From assembly GCA_037176725.1 (NCBI GenBank), contig JAZBRS010000011.1:2418001-2482000 (forward strand): DNA of 64,000 nt, given 5' to 3'. Within the stretch, counting starts at the first letter, position 1, and every line of letters begins with the position of its first letter. This stretch comes from Posidonia oceanica (lineage: Eukaryota; Streptophyta; Magnoliopsida; Alismatales; Posidoniaceae). Both the position numbers and the translations under genes were made by a program. This document shows, in pieces, positions 54,876 to 64,000 of this stretch. Under the pieces are notes generated by a model, which ran no database searches, was not told the origin of the DNA, and saw only the letters and a program-made list of their open reading frames with translations.

Positions 54876-56387
54876 TTAATGGCGCTTCCGAACCCTCTTT
54901 ATCAGTACATCCCAATTGAAGACGTCTGCGTCCACCAGGTCATAGACGATGTCCTTGAAGACCCAGCAGTCTTCTAAATTGTGCCCACGTCTCCTGTGGT
55001 ACTGACAATATTTGCTTCTGTCGCAGTTTGCCCCTTCAGGTCTTCAAGGCGAGAGGTCGATTGCTCGGGCATCTATCATTTCTGCAAACATGTCCATCAA
55101 CGTGACTGGGATAGGAGGATAGCTTGTGCACTTTGGTCTCTTGGACTGCTGTTGTGGAGTTGTATGATGGTAGTTGCCCTTGGCATTGCCATCTTTTCTA
55201 GAGTGGCTACCATTCTGTCAATAATCTTGAAGAGGAGAATCTTGTTGCTTTGTAACTTGATGAATGGACTCAGTATCGCCTTCTATCTTCTGAAATTTAT
55301 GCATATTTTCCTTCACAGAAGCAGCTACCTTGTAGAGTGCAGTAACAGAAGGGTAATAGGCATTTGCCAACCCCCTTTTCATTGGACCAGTAGTGTTTGC
55401 AATCAATGTTTGGATAACTTGTCTTTCCGAGATGTCCAGGCCTGATTTGGCAGCCATCTCCCGCCATCTATTGGCAAAGGTGACCCACTCTTCATCTGAC
55501 TTCATGGTTTCCCTACTCAAGTTATGAAAGGTTGGCTTCAAGTTGATCGTGTGTTGATATTTGGTCAAGAAACACTCCTTGATCTTGTTGAAGCTGCTAA
55601 GGTCGTCTCCGGAGAGGGTAAGGAACCAATCCATAGGTTCGCTCTCCAATGAATAGAAGAAAAGGTGGATGATGAACCCCAAGTCATGGAAGTACGGAGC
55701 TGACTCCATTTGAAACCGGACGATGTGGGTTTGTGGGTTGGTGGTCCCATCAAACTTAGGCGTCTTTGAATACTTGAAGCCAGGAGGAAGCTGAAATGGC
55801 GGGAATCTGCCCATGTCAAAAGTTGGGGGAGCTTGTGTCTGAACCCCCAAGGAATTTAAGACCTTCCTCATTTCTGCTAAATTGCTGAGCCCACCATTGG
55901 CATGCGGCTGTCGATTGTCACCTTAAACATTCATATCCGGCTGAAGAGGAACCTGGTGACTCTGCTCTGGTTGGTTAGAGAATAAGGGTTCTGCTCTTCT
56001 GCCATTAGGCCGCTGCTGTGGCTGCTCAACGAACAAAGGATTGGACCTTTCTCGGAATCCTCTTGGTGAGTCATTTCTTTGCCCTTGGTGTTGGGTATCC
56101 GACGGCGCATTTCCATGCTGTCTCTGGTACAAATTCTCAGGGATGTGGCTTGCAATAGACCTTCGTAGTCTTTTACCAGGGAGGTGTTGATCTTGATGGA
56201 GATCCTCATCTCTTTGATTTGACGAACCGGGATGGTTGTTGTCACTGTAAAGGAAGCGACACAATACTTGATATTGGGCCGAGTTGGGATCCAGTTCCTC
56301 TCCAGTGGTTGGATCAAATAACCTCATGATGGGTTCCTCCTAGGGCATGCTATCTGTATCTGAGTAGCTACTTTCGAATTCAGACAT
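54876..56387 (-). pseudogene. gag: gag of the large R1-type element
   Basis: A 503-codon Gag frame on the minus strand. The start at 56387 is chosen because the frame upstream of the obvious Met at 56327 runs back in register to it. There are four point stops (TAG 56342, TAA 55925, TGA 55220, TGA 55046) and no frameshift. The N-terminal third is Gln-, Pro- and Arg-rich. The Gag core (55871-55300) has LPPGFKYSKTPKFDG, then WFLTLSGDDL and FANRWREMA. A CQYH...GHNLEDC finger lies at about residues 459-472. It is related to the R4 Gag but clearly diverged. The stop bias to TAG seen in R4 is not seen here. No protease follows. Confidence 0.85.
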
Positions 56388-58250
56388 TTGGCTCAGCTTT
56401 TCTTCGCTTCTGCTTAAGTTCAATTACAGTAAGTGTAGGACGCAGATAATAGCAGCGTCCAATGTATAACGCAATAGCAGATAGCGTCCAACACCCCTGT
56501 CTTCTGTTGGTTAGTTTAACCAATGCAATCAATGCTTGACTATGCAGAAATGACTACCACAACTCCCTGGAACACACTCCTTGTATTTTTAGATATAATC
56601 TTGGCGAATGGCAAGCAACTAATGCGCTAATTGGCTCTGAAGTAAAATGGCAGTGTAGGACGCTGATAATGATAGTGTCCAATGTTGGACGTTCTGAGTG
56701 TAGGACGCTGATAATGATAGTGTCCAATGTTGGACGTTCTGATTTACAACGTCCAACACTTCAAGTTGTTTGCTGAACTGATCTTTGTACTGCCAAATGC
56801 TACTTTGAGAGATATTTCTTGATGAACAAAATCCCTATGTTCTTGAGGATCACAGGACCATATAAGGACTCTCTTTTGTTCTTTTTTCTTTTTTCTTTTT
56901 TCTTTTTCTTCTTTTTTCCTTTTTCCTTTTCTGATTTTTCTCTCTTTTTTTTGCTAATTTTTGACTTTTCTCTCTTTTCTTTTTATGATTTTTTTGACTT
57001 TTCTCTCTCTCTTTTTACTAGTAAAGGGAAAACATTACAACACTTACACTTTGGTAGACAAAAGAAAGAAAAGAAACAAGAGTTACAAAAGTTCTCTATA
57101 GCCTAATGACTCAAAAATAAAATTCAAATGACCTATTTACGACCCCTGTTCAAACATTTATCCTGCAGCATTCAATAATTCCACAAAATAACTAAGCAAT
57201 AAAAGGAATAAACAGACAATGTGTTGGGCGCAGGCCACTCTGCGTCCAACGTAGGACGTAGATAGATATAGCGTCCAACACCCTGTAACAAAGAGCTGTA
57301 CAGAAACACTTTCAAACAGCGATTAAAAGTTTTGATTTTTGGATTTCGCTTTGTTATTAGTGTTTTAAACCTACGTGACTCTCAGGGTTTCTTAAGGCTT
57401 AGGTATGGCTTGCCTTCGTGGGTTGTCTATGGATTCTCACAAAGAGGACAAAATATTTCTCTTCTTTGGTACTGCCCCTATCTCAACTCCTGAGAATCTT
57501 TGGGGAGCTTGAATACACTTAGGTCTCTACCCCATAGAGGTAGAGCCCAGCGTACTCAAAATTGATCGGGTCTCTCGTGTATTAACACAATAACAATCAA
57601 GATAAACAAACCACCGAAAGGGAGGGAAGGAATATAAATCTAGACTTGGGATTCTAACTTACTTTCACACAGAGCAAGGGAAAGAAGAGTGCCCCTTGTG
57701 AAAGCAAGTGACAACACAAACACCTCTCTTAAGTCCTTTGCAACAGAGGTGTTCAGGATTTAAGTGGTTATTTTGTGTAATCCAAGAAAAGACACAATCA
57801 AATTAGTTCCCAATCAAGGGCCATACAAGTCACATGGAAAACTCGATTTTTATTTGGATTTTTAAAAGACACCCAAGTATTAAGGCTCCGGTCCCTACGG
57901 CAGAGCCGATCACCTCACACCTCGTTCCTTGGGTCAATTATAAAAAGAAAACAAAGAAAGATTTTAAAGACAGAGTGAATCCTGTCTAGATGTGTAAGAC
58001 GCAACAATTGGTGGCATGTTATGTAAGATGCAATGCATATTAGCGTCCAACACACAAACAAGAGATATTTTTTTTCAGAAAACTAAAACAAGAGAATTTT
58101 TTCTTATACTCAAACACCCCTTTATTCTCGAGAATCAAAACAAAAGAAAGGGGTGGTTGCATGCATTTTTCAACATATAAAAACCTAACAGAAGAAATTG
58201 CAGGGAAAAACAGAAAACTGGCCAAAGACATAAGACACTGGAATAGACTG
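56388..58250 (-). other. Leader of the large R1-type element
   Basis: Noncoding. Carries GGACGC/GCGTCC words at 56430-56760 (including a 47-bp exact-looking duplication around 56652-56745), 57220-57290 and 57990-58050, and a T-rich tract at 56875-57020. The R3 LTR at 58251 interrupts it; the element's own 5' LTR is not in the window. Confidence 0.5.
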
Positions 58251-61200
58251 TGTTGACACCCCATTTTGATAGGCTGGATCGTTTGGAGCCTTCCGGTGGC
58301 TGCTGGACCCGAATCTAGACCCAAACCTACGCCTTCCTCTCCTTCTTTCCCCTCAAAACAAGCCCGAACTCAACCTAGGATTACCCTCCTTTCCCGAACC
58401 CGAAAACCAACCAAAATCCATAGGAAGACTCACCCTTGATGACCTAGCAAACCCACCAAAATGCCTGCAAAATCTCAAACCAGACCCCTCCCAAAAACCC
58501 TAGAAAACTTAGACAAAAATACCCTTTTTCTACACCTCAAAACCCCTCCAAAACTTCCTCAAAACCAAACCAAAACTCCGGGACTAGAACTAGAAACCCT
58601 AGACCCCGCACCCGCCAAATTTCACCCATTTCTGAGACCTTTAAGACCCCCTTTCGCTGGAATTATCGTTTTCTCTCTCCGAGATTATCGTTTTCTCTCT
58701 CCTCTCTCTCTCCTGATTATCGTCTCTCGTTTCATCCCCTTCTCGCCCTTTTTCTGGCCTGGCTGTGGGCCCCCTTTGTACTCCTATCCCTTCTCTATCT
58801 TATTCCTACTTTTATTTTATTTTTAACATTTTTCCTCAATTTTAAAAGATCTTTTCCCTCAAACCTATCCCTTTCCCCTTTTATCCTTCTTCCTTTTCTT
58901 TTCTTCTTCCTTTTCTTTTCTTCTTCTTCCTTTTGCAAAAACCCATAAAAATCCTTAAAAATCTGTAAAACCCCAAAACATGAAAGAAACAAATCAGAAT
59001 TCCAAGAAAAGCAACTAAAAAACATTAAACAAATGATTAAAAACCCAAACTTAATTAAATCAAGCTAAAAAAGAAAATCAAGCATGCAAACTAAAAAATG
59101 CAAAACAAACTAAAACAAAATACTGTAAAATCAACTAAAAAATTGAAATAAAATCAGAACCTACCAAAAATGAAAACCCCACTAAAAGAATTAAAAAACG
59201 AACCCTAAAAAGAAGAATTAAAAATCAAACAATGAAACAAGTAATTAAAGGAGGTAAAAGACTTAACCTAATAAACATAAGAAAGAAAACAACATAAGAA
59301 CTTAATTAAAAAAGGAAAAGAAAATACAGTTGAAAGACTTAAGAACACTTAATCAAACCAGGAAAAAACCAGCTAAAAAATACCAAGAGGAATTAACAAA
59401 TAAAAATCAAGAAACATAGTTCAAAAGACTTAAAGGAGAAAAACATAAAAAGACTAGAACTAAAAAGCCCAAAACCCACCCTAATCAACACGAAAATAAA
59501 TCCTAAAAATCCTAATTAACATCCTAAAATACTTAACAAGAAAACACAATTTTAAAAGCAATTTAAAAAGATTTAACCAACACTTAATCAAGTGGGAAAT
59601 GAATTAAAAACAAAAGAAAGTCCTAAAACCCTAATCAAGCCTAAAACACACTAATTAACCTAAAAACAGTCATTAAAAATCCAGTTAAACATCTAACCTA
59701 CAATCCAAGTCATCCAATATTTTTATTTATTTTTATGTTATTATTTCCTATTTTTTCTCTCCATCTTTCTTTCTTTCTTCCTTTTATCTTTTCTTTTCTT
59801 CCTTACTGGGCTCATCAGCCTGTTTGCCTTTTTCTTCTTTTTTTTCAAACTTTCAGCCCACAGCCCACTGCTACAGTCCGTCGTCCTCCTTCCCTCGCCC
59901 GCGCGCGAGGTGCTACAGTGCCCGCTGCTCTGCTACAGTCCTGCCACAGCAGCTGCAGCGCCAGCCCCTGTCACCGCAGACCTGCGCTCGCACGTCTCTG
60001 CCGGACCGGACCGGCGTGCGCCGCACCGCGTCCGTGCTTCCTGCCACCGCCCCTCCGCATTAATTCGCCACAGCCAGGCCTGCAAGCAACCAGAATTTTA
60101 AGAGCCAAAAACCAGAGGAGAAAAGAAGAGAGTTGATCCCGGAAGAGAGGCGAGCGATAACAGAGCGATTTCCGAGCGAGAGAGTGAGCGATCCTTCCCC
60201 GGAAAACCACCAGAGAACGCCCGACCTTCGGCTCTTCGGGGGACAGCGAACCAGAGCGCCAAAGACTCCCAAAACCTCTCCGAATTGACTCCCCAATCTC
60301 ACCCAAGCCACCTGCAACTTCACCCTTTCTTCCCACAGAGAACCAGCCCCCCATTTCGCCTCCAACCTCCGGAAACCCAGCCGGAACCCGACATCTACCC
60401 ATTCGGAAATTCCCCGCACTTCAGCCCACCGCATCCTCCCAAACTCCGCCCCGTTACTCGCCGGACAACCACCTTCCAGAAGCCCCCGGCCTTTAGCCCA
60501 GCAACCCATCACAGCCAGAATCCTCCACTACAAACACCTGTTACTTTTTTCTGCCAGAAATCGATCCACCTGCAAAAATACACCACAGACTTCTGCTGCC
60601 CGAACCAACCATCTAGCGACCTTCACCGAACTCCCAGCTACCCACCAGAACCTTCCGCGCGGCCCGAGGAGCAACACAGACCTCCACCCACCTCCGGTAG
60701 CCTCTGCTAAACCCAGAGAAGCGATTTCCTTCCACCGATCGCGAAACTCCTGTTCGAGCGCCCAGCAAGCACCGGAGTGACCCCAGGAGCAGATCCCGAC
60801 GCTCGCCTGCCCCCGACGATACCCGCAGCTGCCGGACAGACCTTGCGGACCCCTGCAGAACCCATCCGCGTCGGGGGATCGATCCAGACGCCAAATCAGG
60901 TGCCTCCTTCCCCCATTAGTCTAGCATTCTCTCCTTCATGCTTCCCGACCCCCCAAATTAGGGTTTCGGTCCCGTTTTCGCCAAGTCAGCATCGCCCTCC
61001 GTCGTCTTCTCCGGCGAGCTCAGACGCCGTCCCGCCGCTCCGAGCTGCAGAACGCCGCCCCGACAGCCGCCCCGGCTCCGCACGGCCTCCAGGAGCTCAG
61101 TCATGGTCCCAGATCAGTCCTCCGTCGCTGCTTCCGTCCGCTCGACCTCCGGACAGGTCTGCAGACCTCCGGTGGTTTCTCCGGTTCACTCCAGCCAACA

Positions 61201-63473
61201 TCAGATTTCGCCGGACGTCGCCCGTCCTCCGTCGAGCTCTGGTGAAGCTCGCCCGCCGGCCCACGCAGCTCCAGTCTCCCTGTGCCGGCGTTCATGGACG
61301 CTGGTAGCTTTTGCTACAGTGTCCATGGCCGCCGGCCATTCCACTGTGCCTTTATTTTTGTTTACTAAGCTACTTTGCCCTTAAATTGCATTTTTGGTTT
61401 CAGTTCTTGTTTATTTACGTTCAGGTCCTTTATTTGATTAAATCTGTTTATTTCTAAGCTGAAACTATATAAAATTGCATGAAATATCTGTGATTCTCTT
61501 TATTTGCATACTGGTCCTTTTACTGTGCTTTCCTTCAGTAATAAGTTTGAGTTCGGCCCTCCAGCTTTTCATTTTTGCACTTAAGTCCTGCAGTAGTTTA
61601 ATTAGATTCAATGCATTAATTTTGCCATATAAAATTGCATTCTGGGTCCTCTTTGTTTTCAGTATTTGCCTTCCGGTCCTCTGTCCTGTAGAACTTAGCA
61701 TTTATTTTTCATTTTTGCTTGCTGCATTGCATTTTCTACCCTCTGACGTTGCATTTTTGCATATAGGTCCATTTTAAATGGACAGTAACTCTTGCATGCA
61801 TTTTTAGCTTATTACATTGCATTTTTGACCCTGATCTTTTTAAAAATCACATTGCAGTCCTGTAATCTATTCTTCAGGGCATGTCTTCCATATGAGATTG
61901 CATATTTGACCCCTGCATGATTTGAAAATCACACATAGAGCCTTGCATCTTTTGAAAAATCATGTGAAAAGACTGTTTTGCCCCCAAGTTGCATTTTAGC
62001 TCCTATGTTTGCAAAAATTGCATGTAGACCCTCCACTTGCATTCCCGGACTCCCCAGAACCCCTATTTTCTGGAAAATTTACATTTTAGCCCCTTTCTTT
62101 TTCAAAAATGCTTTTAAACCCCTGTTCTTTCCAAATGGCTTTTCCTTGTCTTTTCTGGTTTTGCATGCATTCTGCATCCATTTTAATCTTGCATTTTAGC
62201 TCCCCTTCGCATACACTAAGCACTTTTAACTCCCCTTCACTTGGGAGGACCTTCAGCACACCCCTAGGACCTCCTGAACACTTAGATCTGTTCTTCTCAT
62301 CTGCTCTGGCCCTTCTGCTCCGAAGCCGCGATATCTTCCAATCCGACCGTTGGATTACCTCAAGTAAGCTGCCCAGGCGACCGCAGCGAAGCGCTCTTCA
62401 GCATGGACCAAGCAGATCTCCGATCAGACTCCCGGATCTCCAGGTATGTCCTCCTGAACCTCTGCACTGCATTCATTTGCATGCCATTCGCACCGTTTTG
62501 CGTGCCCTTTAGTTTTCACGCCTCGTTTTGCGTGTTTTTAAGTTTTCTCGCCTCGTCTTGCATGCAGTCTTGTTTTCTTGCACCGTTTTGCGTGCCCTCC
62601 CGTTTTCTCGTCTCGTCTTGCGTGTCCTGGTGTTTTCTTGCCCAGTTTTGCGTCCTTCTTTCGTTTTCTTGCACGGTTTTGCGTTCTTGTTCCGTTTCTG
62701 GCCCCATTTTGCATGTCAACCTTGTTCTCGCATCTTTTGGCATACTTGTTTCATTCCTCGCATTGTTCCACGCCGTTTTCCCTTGCATGTCGATTGCATT
62801 GCATGGTTTTCTCGCTGTTTCGCTTCTTCGCCTGCATTTGCATATAGGGCGATGATGCTTACTGTCCGGAGTTCTCACGAGCCAGGTTTCGCTCGGTTCG
62901 GAACACGGACAGCGTTGCTGAGCGCTTAGATCGCACGTTTACTTCCTTGCACCGTCTTTCATCACTTAGAGCACACCTTTGAGCATTTAGACAGGCATTC
63001 ATTGGCACGTAGGTATTCAAAGTCTGCATTTCCCTGCATATGCGAGCGTAAGCCTAGAAAGACCGATTCTCGGGCGTGTCGGGGGTGCCTAACACCTTCC
63101 CCGCGCGTAACAGGAGTCCTTACCCTCTCTTGGCCCGCAATGACCACATCGCCCTTGTCCTAGGCACGAGTCACATCATTTGCATTCATTTGCATCTTAT
63201 TTCTTTTGCATTGCTTTGCTTTGCATCTTTTGCTTGGTTTTGCGTGATTATTCGCGCATTTCCCTGGTTTTCCTCGTCTTCCGATTTAATAGACTTGGTG
63301 GCGACTCCGATTTTGTCTTATCTTCTTCTTTTCTTTCCCTGTTTTCCTCTTTTAAATGTTTTCAAGTTAGGTCTTCCTTCTCGGACATAGCCGCTTATAG
63401 TGAGCCTGATTCCGATCGGTGCACGCGAGCTTTGGCATCGTGCATGAACGATCCGAACACCAGGATTACTACA
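58251..63473 (+). mobile_element. R3 5' LTR (5223 bp) of an element running off the window
   Basis: Starts TGTTGACACCCCATTTT and ends CAGGATTACTACA, followed after one G by a primer-binding site. It therefore is the 5' LTR of a plus-strand R3 element whose body lies beyond 64000. It is collinear with the solo LTR at 45148-51410: C-rich start, G-poor A-rich tract (58960-59720), GC-rich part (59880-61330), TTGCAT/GGTCC part (61380-62220), short hairpin minisatellite (62487-62790), conserved block (63055-63125) and TGGCGACTC motif (63299-63307). The length difference is partly explained by minisatellite copy number. Confidence 0.88.
62487..62790. repeat. Degenerate hairpin minisatellite in R3 LTR
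   Basis: About eight to ten diverged units of the GCACCGTTTTGCGTGCC repeat, with spacers of TTT(A/T)AGTTTTC(T/A)CG. This is the same locus in the LTR as 49831-50755, but much shorter. Confidence 0.75.
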
Positions 63474-63757
63474 GTGGCGACTCTGCTGGGGATACTAGAC
63501 TCCGGCTTTCGCCTCCGCTTTCGTTCGCTTGCTTTGCATCTTTGTTTGCCTTTGTGCCTTTGTCTGCCTTGTCTGTTTGCTTGTCTGCCTGTGTCGGCTC
63601 TTAGCGAGTCGCACAGTGGCGACTCTGCTGGGGATACTAGACTCCGGCTTTCGCTTTCACTTTCGCTCGCTTGGGATTTGCTTTCTTTGTTTGCCTTTGT
63701 GTTTCCTTTGCCTGTTTTGCTCTTTTTCCTGTGCAAACTCCTAGCAAGCCGCCTTGT
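63474..63757 (+). repeat. Tandem duplication carrying two primer-binding sites
   Basis: Two units of about 142 bp (63474-63615 and 63616-63757). Each opens GTGGCGACTCTGCTGGGG followed by ATACTAGACTCCGGC. The first unit directly follows the LTR end and is the expected primer-binding site. The second repeats it with a diverged interior. A third, decayed start (GTGGTTACTTCGC) may follow at about 63757. Confidence 0.85.
63475..63493 (+). promoter_or_regulatory. R3 primer-binding site
   Basis: TGGCGACTCTGCTGGGGAT, one base after the LTR end. This type of site is described for Ogre/Tat elements, priming from a tRNA-Arg. A second copy lies at 63617-63635. Confidence 0.75.
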
Positions 63758-64000
63758 GGTTACTTCGCTTAGGTTTGGCACCCCCGTTCGGCTGCTTTCG
63801 CCTTAGTTTTACCGTGCTTTGCTCCGCTTTGTCTAACTTGCTTGTTTGCTTGCATTTTCTTTGTCCTTTTCTTTATTTGCTTTGCAGCTTACTTGTCTTT
63901 ATTTTTCTTTGCCTTACTTGCTCATTATTGCTTTAATTCTCGCACATTGCATGCCTACTACTTGTTTGGCAACAATACATGCTTTTTGAATGGTGAATGC
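63758..64000 (+). other. R3 leader, start
   Basis: T-rich noncoding sequence with repeated CTTGCTT and CTTTG words. No start codon in a convincing frame is seen before the window ends. Confidence 0.5.

Noticed and set aside
58251..63473. This R3 LTR as a 3' LTR of the element to its left
   Set aside because: No polypurine tract precedes it, and a primer-binding site follows it, so it is a 5' LTR.

Overview
This window is plant nuclear DNA made almost entirely of nested, decayed Ty3/Gypsy LTR retrotransposons of the Tat/Ogre kind. The evidence is very long LTRs (1.2-6.3 kb), primer-binding sites beginning TGGCGACTC, Tat/Ogre-style Gag with a late CX2H...HX4C finger, integrase tails with a GPY/F module, and a multi-exon plant mobile domain (PMD) gene with GT-AG introns. 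It is an angiosperm. I cannot name the species. I see no rRNA, tRNA, CRISPR or intact protein-coding gene. For clarity I call the element families R1 (LTR begins TGTAGATACC, about 1.2-1.4 kb), R2 (TGTAGACACC, about 2.4 kb), R3 (TGTTGACACC, 5.2-6.3 kb) and R4 (TGTAGATATC, about 1.9 kb).

Layout. 1-7222: two tandem plus-strand copies of an R1 3' end, each with minisatellites, a noncoding block, a polypurine tract and an LTR. 7223-22000: a minus-strand R2 tandem array, LTR(truncated)-internal-LTR-internal-LTR, with a period of about 7.1 kb and noncoding internal regions. 22001-25685: part of a minus-strand R3 LTR. 25686-35240: a minus-strand R4 complex, with noncoding 3' sequence, a gag-protease pseudogene, a leader, an LTR and, on the far side of that LTR, an integrase tail. 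35236-37531: unassigned plus-oriented LTR-like sequence. 37532-39358: part of a minus-strand R3 LTR.

39359-58250: a large minus-strand R1-type element. It has a 3' LTR, a polypurine tract, minisatellites, a PMD gene in antisense, a 3' noncoding region, an integrase tail, gag and a leader. Reverse transcriptase, RNase H and most of integrase are missing. A 6263-bp R3 solo LTR (45148-51410) with a perfect 5-bp target duplication (CTACT) sits inside exon 6 of the PMD gene. 58251-64000: a plus-strand R3 5' LTR, its duplicated primer-binding site and the start of its leader.

The most striking signals are these. (1) The PMD gene can be followed through eight coding exons, all phase 0, with no frameshift but twelve premature stops; eleven are TAG, each one transition from CAG, which suggests CHG-methylation decay. 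The R4 gag-pro frame shows the same bias. (2) The noncoding parts of all families are built from strings of very short inverted repeats, with different words in each family. (3) Primer-binding-site-like motifs recur inside LTRs and leaders. (4) Tandem LTR arrays are common. All coordinates come from reading by eye; boundaries without a TSD, PBS or PPT may be off by tens of bases.
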